Assembly (NCBI RefSeq): GCF_024752355.1
Contig: NZ_JANTHZ010000001.1
Span: forward strand, 1,054,001-1,118,000
Direction of reading: 5' to 3'
Origin: Ancylobacter mangrovi
GTDB lineage: Bacteria; Pseudomonadota; Alphaproteobacteria; Rhizobiales; Xanthobacteraceae
DNA length: 64,000 bases
Part shown: piece after piece, positions 1 to 8,566 of the stretch
Layout of the letters: every line of letters begins with the position of its first letter
Numbering within the stretch: position 1 is the stretch's first letter
The notes under the pieces: model-generated
What the model was told of the DNA's origin: nothing
Database searches by the model: none
Seen by the model: only the letters and a program-made list of their open reading frames with translations
Made by a program: the position numbers and the translations under genes

Positions 1-629
1 GTGATGACCTTGGTGCCCTTGACGATGAAGACGTTGAAGCCCGCGCCCTCGGTCAGGAAGCCTTCCTGGTCCAGCAGGATGGCGGTGTCGAAGCCCTTGT
101 CGTTGGCCTCGAACATGCCGCGCGTGAAGTCGCGCCACATGTAGTTCTTCAGCGTCGGGTCGAGCGAGCGGGGCGAGATGCGCGGCACCGACGCCACCAG
201 CAGATGCGCGCCGCGCTCCTGCACCTCGGGCTTGATGACGTCGACCCACGGCACCGCATAGGCGATGAAGGTGTTGTCGCAGTCGAGCGGGTTGCGCGAG
301 CCGTAGACGCTCGGGACGCCGCGGGTCGAGACCATCGCGACGAAGGCATGCTGCAGCCCGCTCAGCGCCACGACGCGGCCGAGGATGTGGCGCATCTGCT
401 CACGGGTGACGCCTGGATCGAGCCGGTAGCCGGCCAGCGACCTGTGGAAGCGGTCGAGGTGGTCCTCGAGGCGGAAGAAGCCGCCATCGGTGACGTGGAC
501 GACGTCATAGGTGACGTCGGAATGCACGAAGCCCCAGTCGCCGACCGGAATCCTGGCCTCGGAGATCGGCACATAGGTGCCGTTCATGTAGGCGGCGCCC
601 TTCGAGTAGTCGGGGCTCGACTCGCTCAT
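1..629 (-). CDS. Class IV aminotransferase (branched-chain or D-amino-acid type), 3' end outside window
   Basis: Reads leftward off the window edge, so only about 209 N-terminal residues are visible. The start ATG (627-629) follows AAGGAGAAC, a good ribosome-binding site. The fold-type IV signature is clear: LKNYMWRDF holds the expected PLP lysine near residue 161, and FLTEGAGFNVF (residues 191-201, Glu194) is the cofactor-binding segment of the BCAT/D-amino-acid transferase/ADCL family. The enzyme should transfer an amino group between an amino acid and a 2-keto acid in the cytoplasm. It is divergent from larA, 287 bp away. The substrate cannot be assigned; a link to the 2-keto acids handled elsewhere in the window is inference. 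Confidence 0.9.
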   Translation of the reverse strand, partial: MSESSPDYSKGAAYMNGTYVPISEARIPVGDWGFVHSDVTYDVVHVTDGGFFRLEDHLDRFHRSLAGYRLDPGVTREQMRHILGRVVALSGLQHAFVAMVSTRGVPSVYGSRNPLDCDNTFIAYAVPWVDVIKPEVQERGAHLLVASVPRISPRSLDPTLKNYMWRDFTRGMFEANDKGFDTAILLDQEGFLTEGAGFNVFIVKGTKVI

Positions 630-809
630 GGTGTTCTCCTTCCAATTTCCGCACCGAGCGGACCGGAGACAGCTTTCCTCTCAATGGCCCCGTCAAAAAG
701 CACCGCTTCGCAGGAAACGGACGGTACCACTTCCATCCCGGCGGGCCGGCCGTCCGGGTTCCCCTTCCCGGGCACCGCGTCCCTTGCTTCGCGCGCGGGC
801 GAGCGCATA

Positions 810-825
810 TGTCGGCAGGCCGACT
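810..825 (+). promoter_or_regulatory. Crp-like operator (TGTCG-N6-CGACT) and class II promoter of larA
   Basis: TGTCG at 810-814 and CGACT at 821-825, one mismatch from the palindrome repeated through the window. TATGAT at 846-851 begins 21 bp after the operator, and no good -35 is present. The predicted start near 858 puts the operator centre at about -40.5. The leader to the larA ATG is about 59 nt. No matching -10 is found toward the aminotransferase. Confidence 0.6.
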
Positions 826-916
826 CTTTTGCGCGGCGATCCTGATATGATCGCGCGCGGCGCGTCTCGCGCCATCGTCCCCCGTGTCGGCAAGCAAGGC
901 CCCGGACCTGAGTATC

Positions 917-2212
917 ATGGCAGACGCCCGATCGATTCCCCTGCTCTTCGGACGCGCCGGCATCGAGCTGAAACTGCCCGAGGCGGCGCGCCCGCAGATC
1001 ATCCAGAAGGCGCACCTGCCCCGGCTGCCGGATGCTCGCGCAGCGCTGCAGGACGCGCTCGACACGCCCATCGACGCCCCCCCGCTGGCGGAGCTCGCGA
1101 AGGGCCGGGCCAGCGCCTGCATCCTCATCTGCGACATCACCAGGCCGGTGCCGAACGGGCTGTTCCTGCGGCCGATGATCGAGACGATGCACGCCGCCGG
1201 CATCCCGCTTTCCGCCATCACCGTGCTGGTCGCCACCGGCCTACACCGGCCGAACGAGGGCGCGGAGCTCGCCGAGCTGGTGGGTGACGACTGGGTGCTG
1301 GAGAATGTCACGGTCGCGAACCATTTCGCCCGCGACGCCGAGGCCCATGTCGACCTCGGCCCGACGCCGACGCGCGCGACGCCGGTCTTCATCGACCGCC
1401 GCTTCGTCGAGGCGGAGCTGCGCATCGCCACCGGCCTCGTCGAGCCGCATTTCATGGCCGGCTGGTCGGGCGGGCGCAAGGTGGTGGCACCGGGCGTCGC
1501 CGGCCACCAGACCATCCGCACCTTCCATTCGGCGCGGTTCATGGAGGACCCGCTGGCGGTCCAGTGCAATCTCGTCGGCAACCCGCTGCATGAGGAGCAG
1601 CTCGAGATCGTGCGCAAGATCGGCGAGATCTACGCGCTCAACACCGTGCTCGACGAGGACCGCAACCTGGTCCACGTGACCTTCGGCGAGATCATCGCGA
1701 GCCATCTGGCGGCGGTCGACTTCGTCACCTCCGCGACCCGCATCGAGATGCCGCGCAAGTTCAAGACCGTGGTCACCACCTCGGCCGGCTATCCGCTCGA
1801 CAAGACCTACTACCAGACCGTCAAGGGCATGGTGACGCCGCTCGACATACTGGAGCCGGGCGGCACGCTGATCATCGCCTCGGAATGCTCGGAAGGCTTC
1901 GGCTCCGAGGAGTTCCGCGACGCGCAGGCGCGCCTGGTCGAGCTCGGGCCGGAGCGCTTCCTCGCCACCATCAGCGCCAAGTCGCTGGCGGACATCGACG
2001 AATGGCAGACCGAGATGCAGCTCAAGCCGATGCGGGTCGGCCAGATCCAGCTCTACACCACCGGGCTGACGCCGGAGGAACGGCGGCTGACGGCGGTTGA
2101 GATCGTGCCATCCCTCGCCGAGGCGGTGAGCGCCAGCATCGCCCGCCACAACGATCCGGCGGTCGCGGTGATCCCCGAAGGCCCCTATGTGGTGCCGGTC
2201 CACCGGGCATGA
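917..2212 (+). CDS. larA: LarA-family nickel-pincer 2-hydroxyacid racemase
   Basis: 431 residues, the usual LarA length. LarA racemises lactate (or, in relatives, other 2-hydroxy acids) using a nickel-pincer nucleotide. Family motifs are visible: CDITRPVPN, VATGLHRPNEG, a lysine-containing SGGRKVVAPGVAGHQT segment and the following FHS histidine. A GTG 33 bp upstream (884) is in frame, but the ATG at 917 gives a normal N-terminus and is preferred. larC starts in a 4-bp ATGA overlap, and larE and larB follow, so all cofactor-assembly genes are in the same operon. Substrate is uncertain because many LarA homologues act on malate, phenyllactate or sugar acids. Expression probably depends on the Crp-like site at 810-825. 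Confidence 0.9.
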   Translation: MADARSIPLLFGRAGIELKLPEAARPQIIQKAHLPRLPDARAALQDALDTPIDAPPLAELAKGRASACILICDITRPVPNGLFLRPMIETMHAAGIPLSAITVLVATGLHRPNEGAELAELVGDDWVLENVTVANHFARDAEAHVDLGPTPTRATPVFIDRRFVEAELRIATGLVEPHFMAGWSGGRKVVAPGVAGHQTIRTFHSARFMEDPLAVQCNLVGNPLHEEQLEIVRKIGEIYALNTVLDEDRNLVHVTFGEIIASHLAAVDFVTSATRIEMPRKFKTVVTTSAGYPLDKTYYQTVKGMVTPLDILEPGGTLIIASECSEGFGSEEFRDAQARLVELGPERFLATISAKSLADIDEWQTEMQLKPMRVGQIQLYTTGLTPEERRLTAVEIVPSLAEAVSASIARHNDPAVAVIPEGPYVVPVHRA

Positions 2213-3534
2213 TCCGGCGGCATGTGCATCTCGACGCGGTGGGCGGCATCGCCGGCGACATGTTCGTCGCCGCAATGCTCGACGCGCGGCCGGAGCTCAC
2301 GGACCGCGTGATGGGCGACGTCGACGCCGTGCTGCCGCCGGGCGTCGGCAGGGCTCGGCTGGTGGACGGGCTGAGCGCCGGCATCCGCGTGCGAAGGCTG
2401 CTCTGGCAGGGCGAGCCGGACCATGTGGACGAACCTGCCCACGGCCACGAACGCCCGCATCCGCACGCAGCGGCCCACGGAAGCGCCCATGAGCGCGGCC
2501 GCACCCGCGGGCACGACCACGCGCATGGCAACCACGTGCACGGCGACCACCCACATGGCGACCACGCCGCCGACAGCGGCACCTTCGCCGAAATGCGGGC
2601 ACGGATCGCCGCGGCCCCGCTTTCGGCCGGCACCGCCGAACAGGCGATCTGCATATTGACGGCGCTGGCCGAGGCGGAGGCACACGTCCATTGCATGCCG
2701 GTCGAGGACGTCCATTTCCACGAGATCGCCGACTGGGATTCGCTGCTCGACGTGGTGGCGGCCGGCAGCCTGATCGCAGTGCTGGGGGATGCGTCCTGGA
2801 GCGTGTCGGAGCTGCCGCTGGGCGGCGGCACGGTGAAGACGCGGCACGGCCTGATGCCGGTGCCGGCGCCCGCCACGGCGCGGCTGCTCGAAGGCTTCGC
2901 CTGGCGCGACGACGGCGTGGGCGGCGAGCGCGTGACGCCGACCGGCGCGGCCATACTGCGCCACCTGCGCGCCGGGCGGCAGCGTCCCGGCGGACGGCTC
3001 GCCGCGACCGGCACCGGGGCCGGCACGCGCGAGCTTCCCGGGATGCCCAACATCCTGCGGGCGATGGTGACGGAGGTTACGGAAGCCGTGGAGGCGCCGG
3101 CCGACGAGACGGTCGCCGAGCTCGCCTTCGACATCGACGACATGACCGGCGAGGAGATCGCAATCGCCGCTCAGCGGCTGCGCGAGATCGACAGCGTGCT
3201 GGACCTCTCCCTGGTTTCGCTGATGGGCAAGAAAGGCCGCCCGTTCAGCGGCTTCCGCCTGCTGGTGCGGCCGGACGCGCTGGACGATGTCGCCGCGCGC
3301 TGCCTCGTCGAGACGTCGACCATCGGCCTGCGCTGGCATATGGTGAGCCGGCGCCGGCTGGCGCGTGCCGCCCGCAGCGTCGCGACCGACGAGGGCCGGC
3401 TGCGGCTCAAGGAAGTGGTGCGCCCGGACGGACGCGTCACCCGCAAGGCGGAGAGCGACGACCTCGCGGCCCGCACGCTCGGCGAGCGGCGCGAGATCAA
3501 GCGCCGGATCGAGGACGAACCCGATGAGCGCTGA
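2209..3534 (+). CDS. larC: LarC, nickel insertion protein for the nickel-pincer cofactor
   Basis: 441 residues as one uninterrupted frame; in Lactiplantibacillus the gene is split into larC1/larC2 by a programmed frameshift. LarC is the CTP-dependent cyclometallase that inserts nickel into the pyridinium-bisthiocarboxylate pincer. The N-terminus HLDAVGGIAGDMFVAAMLD is the family signature. Residues about 72-122 form a long His/Asp-rich insert (repeated HxH, HGDHPHGDH), probably a nickel store or chelator. The C-terminal half has the expected IDDMTGEEI and LLVRPD segments. It overlaps larA by 4 bp and larE by 11 bp, so translation is likely coupled. Confidence 0.93.
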   Translation: MIRRHVHLDAVGGIAGDMFVAAMLDARPELTDRVMGDVDAVLPPGVGRARLVDGLSAGIRVRRLLWQGEPDHVDEPAHGHERPHPHAAAHGSAHERGRTRGHDHAHGNHVHGDHPHGDHAADSGTFAEMRARIAAAPLSAGTAEQAICILTALAEAEAHVHCMPVEDVHFHEIADWDSLLDVVAAGSLIAVLGDASWSVSELPLGGGTVKTRHGLMPVPAPATARLLEGFAWRDDGVGGERVTPTGAAILRHLRAGRQRPGGRLAATGTGAGTRELPGMPNILRAMVTEVTEAVEAPADETVAELAFDIDDMTGEEIAIAAQRLREIDSVLDLSLVSLMGKKGRPFSGFRLLVRPDALDDVAARCLVETSTIGLRWHMVSRRRLARAARSVATDEGRLRLKEVVRPDGRVTRKAESDDLAARTLGERREIKRRIEDEPDER

Positions 3535-4315
3535 GGCGATCGAGCACCAGCTGGCGGCGGCGCTGGCCCGCCACGCGTGGCTGACGGTGGCGGTCAGCGG
3601 CGGCGTCGACAGCATGACGCTCGCGGCACTCGCGCAGGCCCATCGGCCGGCCGGCGCGACGCGGATGGTGCACGCCCTCTCCCCCGCAGTGCCGGCGGCG
3701 GCGACGGCGCGCGTGCGGGCGCGGGCGGCGCGCGATGGCTGGCGGCTCGAGGTGGTCGGCGCCGGCGAGTTCGAGGACCCGCGCTACCGCGCCAACCCGG
3801 TCGACCGCTGCTACTACTGCAAGACGCACCTTTATGACCGCATCCGCGAGCGGGTACCGGAAGGCGCCATCGCCTCGGGCGCCAATCTCGACGACCTCGG
3901 CGACTACCGGCCGGGGCTGACGGCGGCGGCCGAGCGCGGGGTGATCCATCCCTTTATCGAGGCCGGCATCGGCAAGGAACACATCCGGCTGCTGGCGCGC
4001 CGTCACGGGCTCGACGAGGTGGCCGAGCGGCCGGCCGAGCCGTGCCTGTCGAGCCGCGTCGAAACCGGCATCGCGATCAGCGCCGACGACCTCGCCTTCA
4101 TCGAGCAGGCCGAAGCCTCGCTCGCCGCCGCGCTGCCCGCCAACGCGACCCTGCGCTGCCGCATGACGGCGCGCGGCGTGATGGTGGAGCTCGGCGAGGC
4201 CGCGCACATGCCCGCCGTCGACATCGTGCGCCGCCTGTGCGGCGAGGCGGGCCGCGCCTTCGCGGGGGTCCGGCCGTACCGACGGGGCAGCGCCTTCCTC
4301 GGAGCACCGGCATGA
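3524..4315 (+). CDS. larE: LarE, sulfur-inserting enzyme for the nickel-pincer cofactor
   Basis: 263 residues; the start ATG lies inside the end of larC. LarE adenylates and sulfurises the pyridinium carboxylates. The PP-loop SGGVDSMTLA is at about residues 24-33. Three cysteines stand at diagnostic positions: a CYYC pair (RCYYCKTHLYDR, near residue 100) and the PAEPCLSSR cysteine that corresponds to the sacrificial Cys176 of the Lactiplantibacillus enzyme. A three-cysteine set is the pattern reported for [4Fe-4S]-dependent, potentially catalytic LarE, so this protein may not be a single-turnover enzyme; that is inference from motif only. larB overlaps the stop codon (ATGA). Confidence 0.92.
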   Translation: MSAEAIEHQLAAALARHAWLTVAVSGGVDSMTLAALAQAHRPAGATRMVHALSPAVPAAATARVRARAARDGWRLEVVGAGEFEDPRYRANPVDRCYYCKTHLYDRIRERVPEGAIASGANLDDLGDYRPGLTAAAERGVIHPFIEAGIGKEHIRLLARRHGLDEVAERPAEPCLSSRVETGIAISADDLAFIEQAEASLAAALPANATLRCRMTARGVMVELGEAAHMPAVDIVRRLCGEAGRAFAGVRPYRRGSAFLGAPA

Positions 4316-5055
4316 GCGAACCCGGCGGACCGCACATGGATGCCGACGCGCGCCGCGACCTGCGCATGGACTGGGAGCGCGAGGCCCGCACCGGCATGCC
4401 GGAGGCGGTGCTGTGCGAGCCCAAGAGCGCCGACCAGATCGACCGCATCGTCGCCGGCGCGAAGACGGCCGGCCGCGCCCTGCTGCTGACCCGGCTGTCG
4501 CCCGAGCACCACGGCCTGCTGGCGGCGCAGACCCGGGCGGCGCTCGATTACGACGCGCTCTCCGCCACCGCCATCGTGCCGGCGGCGCACGGACCGGCGG
4601 CGCTCATTCCCGGCATCGGCATCGTCGGCGCCGGCAGCTCGGATGCACCCGTGGCGCGCGAGGCAGCGCGCACGCTGACCTTCTGCGGCTTCGCCGCGCC
4701 GACCATCCTCGACGTCGGGGTCGCGGGCATCGACCGGCTGCTCGTCAACCTGCCGCAGATCCGCTCCTTCGACGTCGTCATCTGCGTGGCGGGCATGGAG
4801 GGCGCGCTGTTCAGCGTGCTCGCCGGCCTCGTCGAGGCGCCGGTGATCGCGGTGCCGACCTCGGTCGGCTACGGCGTCGCCGCAGGGGGCACGCTGGCGT
4901 TGCACAGCGCGCTCGGCGGCTGCGCCCCCGGCGTGGTCGCGGTCAACATCGACAACGGTTTCGGCGCCGCGGCCGCCGCCATCAAGATCATGAAGCGCAC
5001 CCGCCGCGCCCTCGATGCCGCGCCGACCGACCGCACGGAGACGGCCGCGAGATAG
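4312..5055 (+). CDS. larB: LarB, pyridinium-3,5-biscarboxylic acid mononucleotide synthase
   Basis: 247 residues, related to PurE-type carboxylases. LarB carboxylates and hydrolyses nicotinic acid adenine dinucleotide to start pincer-cofactor synthesis. The C-terminal domain shows the AIR-carboxylase-like segments PGIGIVGAGSSD, CVAGMEGALFSVLAGL, PTSVGYG and NIDNGFGAA. Its start overlaps the larE stop by four bases, making it the last gene of larACEB. No separate larD-type lactate channel or nickel transporter is next to it; the following gene is an MFS exporter with its own regulatory site. Confidence 0.92.
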   Translation: MSEPGGPHMDADARRDLRMDWEREARTGMPEAVLCEPKSADQIDRIVAGAKTAGRALLLTRLSPEHHGLLAAQTRAALDYDALSATAIVPAAHGPAALIPGIGIVGAGSSDAPVAREAARTLTFCGFAAPTILDVGVAGIDRLLVNLPQIRSFDVVICVAGMEGALFSVLAGLVEAPVIAVPTSVGYGVAAGGTLALHSALGGCAPGVVAVNIDNGFGAAAAAIKIMKRTRRALDAAPTDRTETAAR

Positions 5056-5109
5056 GGCAGGCCCCGGCCGCCGGCCGCTAACTTCGGAAAAAATCGCCCG
5101 CCGGGGCAC

Positions 5110-5133
5110 GGAATGTCGAATGCGAGACATTCC
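5110..5133 (+). promoter_or_regulatory. Crp-like operator inside a 24-bp palindrome, promoter of the DHA2 exporter
   Basis: GGAATGTC-N8-GACATTCC is a perfect 8-8-8 inverted repeat; its core 5114-5129 reads TGTCG-N6-AGACA, one mismatch from the window's repeated operator. TAGAAA at 5151-5156 starts exactly 22 bp after the core. The predicted start is near 5163, a 118-nt leader before the gene. A separate promoter for the exporter, distinct from lar, is implied. Confidence 0.6.
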
Positions 5134-5280
5134 GGGGCCGCCGGCCGCGCTAGAAAACCGATTCGCCATCGGTGCCCGCGCGCCGGTGGCGCGTCGTCCG
5201 CCGCGCGAAACGCACCTGCGAGCCGCAGGCTCGCACGGCCCCGAGCGTGGCGGCGCCGCCGCACGACCGAGGTGATCTCC

Positions 5281-6723
5281 TTGAAGACCGATCCGCTTTC
5301 CGACTCCGGCACCGCGGCCGGGACCCCGCCCCCTGTGCCGAACGCAAGAGCGCTGACCTATCTCGTCGCCTCGGCCCTGTTCATGGAGAATCTCGACGGC
5401 ACGATCCTCGTGACCGCGCTGCCGGCGATGGCCCGCTCCTTCGGCGTCCATCCGGTCGATCTCGGCATCGGGGTCTCGGCCTATGTGCTCACGCTGGCGA
5501 TGCTGATCCCGCTGAGCGGCTGGCTCGCCGAGCGCTTCGGCAGCCGGCGCATCTTCACCTCCGCGATCATGATCTTCACCGCCGCCTCGATCCTGTGCGG
5601 GCTGAGCGAGAGCCTGCTCACCTTCACCCTCGCGCGCGTCCTGCAGGGGGTAGGCGGCGCGATGATGGTGCCGATCGGCCGGCTGGTGGTGCTGCGCGTC
5701 ACCGACAAGCGCGACCTGATCTGGGCGATCACCACCATCACCTGGCCGGGGCTGGTGGCGCCGATCCTCGGGCCGCCGGTGGGCGGGCTCATCACCATGC
5801 ACTTCTCATGGCACTGGATCTTCTATCTGAACGTGCCGCTCGGCATCGTCGCGGTCATGATCGCGCTGCGGCTGATGCCGCGCGGGGAGACGGTGACGCC
5901 GCGCCCCTTCGATGCGCTCGGCTTCGTGCTCACCGGCGTCGCCTGCTTCTGCCTGCTCTACGCGGTGGAACTCGTCAGCAATGGCCGGCCGGCGGGGATG
6001 GTGCTCGGGCTGATGGTGGCGATCGGCCTCGTCACCGGCTTCCACGCCGTCGCCCATGCCCGGCGCCACCCCTTCCCGCTGCTCGACCTCTCGGCGTTGA
6101 CGATCCGCAGCTATGCGGTAGCGCTGCGCGGGGGCTCGCTGGTGCGGGCGGCGATCCAGGCGGTGCCGTTCCTGCTGCCACTGATGTTCCAGGTCGGCTT
6201 CGGGCTCGACCCGCTGGAATCGGGCATGCTGGTGCTCGCCGTGTTCGCCGGCAACCTCGTCATGAAGCTGGTGACCACGGCGATCCTGCGCCGCTTCACC
6301 TTCCGTTCCATCCTGCTGGTGAACGGCACGCTGAACGCGCTCGCGATCGGCGCCTGCGCGCTGATCTCGGCCGAGACGCCGCTGATCGTCACCGTGCTCC
6401 TGATGTTCGTGAGCGGGGTGACGCGCTCGGTGCAGTTCACCACCCTCAACACGCTGTCCTTCGTCGATGTGAGGCCGGAACAGATGAGCGGCGCCAACAC
6501 GCTGTTCAACGTGCTGCAGCAGATGGCGCTCGGCATGGGGGTGGCGCTCGCGGTGCTGGCGCTGCGGCTCGCCGGGCTGGTGGACCCGGCCGCCGAAGGC
6601 GTGGTGCCGGTCACCCATTTCCAGATGGCGTTCGCCATGATCGGCGTGGTCGCGCTCATCGGCACGCTCGACGCGCTGCGGCTCGACCCGAAGACCGGCG
6701 AGGCGGTGCGGCGCCGGAGCTGA
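5281..6723 (+). CDS. MFS exporter, DHA2 (14-TMS drug:H+ antiporter) type
   Basis: About 480 residues of alternating hydrophobic helices. The first helix carries MENLDGTILVTALPAMA and the early loop GWLAERFGSRRIF, both typical of DHA2/EmrB-like antiporters, and RVLQGVGGAMMVPIGRL is motif C-like. Inner-membrane proton-driven efflux is expected; the substrate is unknown. Start choice: TTG at 5281 follows AGGTGA at a normal distance; GTG at 5272 is an alternative. Upstream in-frame codons to 5113 lie over the predicted promoter and are unlikely to be translated. It follows larB on the same strand but has its own Crp-like operator. Confidence 0.85.
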   Translation: MKTDPLSDSGTAAGTPPPVPNARALTYLVASALFMENLDGTILVTALPAMARSFGVHPVDLGIGVSAYVLTLAMLIPLSGWLAERFGSRRIFTSAIMIFTAASILCGLSESLLTFTLARVLQGVGGAMMVPIGRLVVLRVTDKRDLIWAITTITWPGLVAPILGPPVGGLITMHFSWHWIFYLNVPLGIVAVMIALRLMPRGETVTPRPFDALGFVLTGVACFCLLYAVELVSNGRPAGMVLGLMVAIGLVTGFHAVAHARRHPFPLLDLSALTIRSYAVALRGGSLVRAAIQAVPFLLPLMFQVGFGLDPLESGMLVLAVFAGNLVMKLVTTAILRRFTFRSILLVNGTLNALAIGACALISAETPLIVTVLLMFVSGVTRSVQFTTLNTLSFVDVRPEQMSGANTLFNVLQQMALGMGVALAVLALRLAGLVDPAAEGVVPVTHFQMAFAMIGVVALIGTLDALRLDPKTGEAVRRRS

Positions 6724-6743
6724 GCAACGAACCTCCATAATGA

Positions 6744-6780
6744 AAGGGCCGGACGGCAGTTCGCCGTTCCGGCCCTTGTT
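6744..6780. terminator. Bidirectional rho-independent terminator
   Basis: AAGGGCCGGACGGC pairs with GCCGTTCCGGCCCTT around a short loop, between two convergent MFS genes. A short T-run follows on the plus strand (CTTGTT), and the A-rich left flank could serve the minus strand. Confidence 0.7.
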
Positions 6781-6844
6781 ACGTTTCGTACCTGAATGAC
6801 GCCACGGAGCGCCCGGGGGATGGATCGCCCCCGGGCGGCCGGCG

Positions 6845-8143
6845 TCAGACCTCGGGCGAGACCGCCGCGGCGCCGATGTCGCCCTTCTGCGGCGCGCGCA
6901 GCACCAGCAGCAGCGGCACCACCAGCACCGCGCCGAAGGCGAGCGCGAGCAGGCCGTCCTCGAAGCTGCCCGTGGTCTCGCGCAGATAGCCCATCACATA
7001 GGGCCCGACCACGCCGCCCAGATTGGCGATCGAGTTCACCGCCGCGATGGCGGTCGCCAGCGCCGCGCCGGTGAAGAAGCGATGCGGGATGGCCCAGAAC
7101 GGCGCGAGATAGCCGAACATGAAGAAACCCGCCGCGATCAGCGCCGCCATCTTGGCCACCGGATCGGGGAACAGGGTGGAGAGCGCCAGGCAGATCGCCA
7201 CGGCCGAGATGGCGATGGCGACGAAGCCGCGCCGGTTGCCGGTGCGGTCCGAGATGTAGCCGAAGAACAGGATGCCGCACACCGCCGCGACCGAGGGCAG
7301 CGCGGTGACGAAGCCGACCTGCATGTTGGTCAGGCCGAAGCCCTTGATGATCTGCGGCAGGAAGAAGTTGACGCCGTAATTGATGATGACCGCGCCGAAG
7401 CAGATCAGGCCGAGCGAGAGCACGCGCACGTCCTTCAGCACCGCGAGGATGCCGTGGCCGTGCCCGCCGGCGACGGCATCGGCCTCGCCCGCCATGCGCC
7501 GGGTGAGCCAGTCGCGCTCTTCGCGCGTCAGGAACTCGGCCTCGGACGGGCTGTTGCGCAGCATGACGTAGAGGACGAACGACATCACGATCGTGGGGAG
7601 CGATTCGAGGATGAACAGCCACATCCAGCCCTTCAGCCCGAGCAGCCCGTCCATCGCCAGGAACATGCTGGAGACCGGCGCGCCGATGACCGAGGAGAGC
7701 GGGATGGAAAGCCAGAAGATGCTACCCATGCGCGCGCGATACTTGGCCGGGAACCAGAGCGACATGAAGTAGACGATGCCGGGATAGAGGCCGGCCTCGG
7801 CGATGCCGAGCAGGGCGCGCAGGATGTAGAAGCTCATCTCGCCGCGCACGAACACCATCATCAGCGAGATGATGCCCCAGGTGAACATGATGCGCGCGAG
7901 CCAGATCCGTGCGCCGACCTTGGCCAGGATGATGTTGGACGGCACCTCGGTGAGCACATAGGTGAGGAAGAAGATGCCGGCGCCGAAGCCATAGGCGGCG
8001 GCGGAAAGGCCGATATCCGCATTCATCGTCAAGGCGGCGAAACTGACGTTCACCCTGTCGAGATAGGCGAGGAAGGCCGACCCCACGAGCAGCGGAACGA
8101 ACCGCCACGCGACTTTGCTGATAACCACCTTTTCTTCAACCAC
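6845..8143 (-). CDS. MFS permease, anion:cation symporter (phthalate/tartrate/hexuronate) type
   Basis: About 432 residues with 12 predicted helices. N-terminal AYLDRVNVSFAALTM and the loop/helix pair RALLGIAEAGLYPGIVYFMSLWFP are diagnostic of the ACS family (hexuronate, tartrate, phthalate, glucarate permeases). Start: an ATG at 8147-8149 touches the GGGAGG ribosome-binding site with no spacing, whereas GTG at 8143 is six bases from it, so the GTG is chosen. It should import an organic or sugar acid for the neighbouring sugar-acid block. The upstream region holds a GTGACG-N3-CGTCAC palindrome and the AT-rich site at 8365-8382. Confidence 0.88.
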   Translation of the reverse strand: MVEEKVVISKVAWRFVPLLVGSAFLAYLDRVNVSFAALTMNADIGLSAAAYGFGAGIFFLTYVLTEVPSNIILAKVGARIWLARIMFTWGIISLMMVFVRGEMSFYILRALLGIAEAGLYPGIVYFMSLWFPAKYRARMGSIFWLSIPLSSVIGAPVSSMFLAMDGLLGLKGWMWLFILESLPTIVMSFVLYVMLRNSPSEAEFLTREERDWLTRRMAGEADAVAGGHGHGILAVLKDVRVLSLGLICFGAVIINYGVNFFLPQIIKGFGLTNMQVGFVTALPSVAAVCGILFFGYISDRTGNRRGFVAIAISAVAICLALSTLFPDPVAKMAALIAAGFFMFGYLAPFWAIPHRFFTGAALATAIAAVNSIANLGGVVGPYVMGYLRETTGSFEDGLLALAFGAVLVVPLLLVLRAPQKGDIGAAAVSPEV

Positions 8144-8224
8144 GTGCATCCTCCCAGACGCTGTTTTTCCCGCTGCGGCTCATGGGGCCGCGCTTCAACC
8201 ATGCGGTCGCGATCGTCTCCTTAA

Positions 8225-8239
8225 GTGACGCAACGTCAC
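8225..8239. promoter_or_regulatory. GTGACG-N3-CGTCAC palindrome
   Basis: Perfect 6-3-6 inverted repeat about 80 bp upstream of the ACS permease start. The same core TGACG-N3-CGTCA followed by CCT recurs at 23704-23716 before the ABC transporter. The binding protein is unknown. Confidence 0.4.
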
Positions 8240-8364
8240 CTTGATGATCTGCTGGTTTGTTCTGTGAAACCGGGGCCGGACCACTGTGCGCCGCGGACCC
8301 GGAACGACCGACTCGAGCCTGCAAGCCGATACGGCTCGCCGAGGCTTGCTTGACAGCTTGCGGC

Positions 8365-8382
8365 CTATTAGTACTATGATAT
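8365..8382. promoter_or_regulatory. AT-rich 18-bp operator, copy A (GntR-type candidate)
   Basis: On the minus strand it reads ATATCATAGTACTAATAG, matching 14 of 18 positions of the motif that is identical at 13026 and 21257. It overlaps the TACTAT -10 of a plus-strand promoter with TTGACA at 8350-8355, so a bound repressor would block it. Confidence 0.55.
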
Positions 8383-8461
8383 TAAAAGAATGCAAGAGCC
8401 AAAAAGCCGCCATGAATACCGCAGCGGAATGCCGTTTCGGCAGACGATGGGAGGGCCACCG

Positions 8462-8566
8462 ATGACCGCCGATCTCCATGCGCCCTGCCCGCCGGCTTCA
8501 CCTCATCCGCGCACGCACCGCGCCCGTGTGCCGGGCACCTGCCGGCCGCGCTCCTCGCCCGCCTAG
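8462..8566 (+). CDS. Possible short leader ORF (34 aa)
   Basis: ATG preceded by GGGAGGG at ideal spacing, encoding 34 residues rich in Pro, Arg, Ala and Cys with no recognisable domain. It lies on the predicted transcript that starts near 8384 and precedes the amidohydrolase by about 200 bp. It could be a leader peptide, the abandoned start of a deleted gene, or chance. Only the translation signal is strong. Confidence 0.3.
   Translation: MTADLHAPCPPASPHPRTHRARVPGTCRPRSSPA

Noticed and set aside
883..916. GTG at 884 as larA start
   Set aside because: It adds 11 residues not typical of LarA proteins; the ATG at 917 gives the usual N-terminus.
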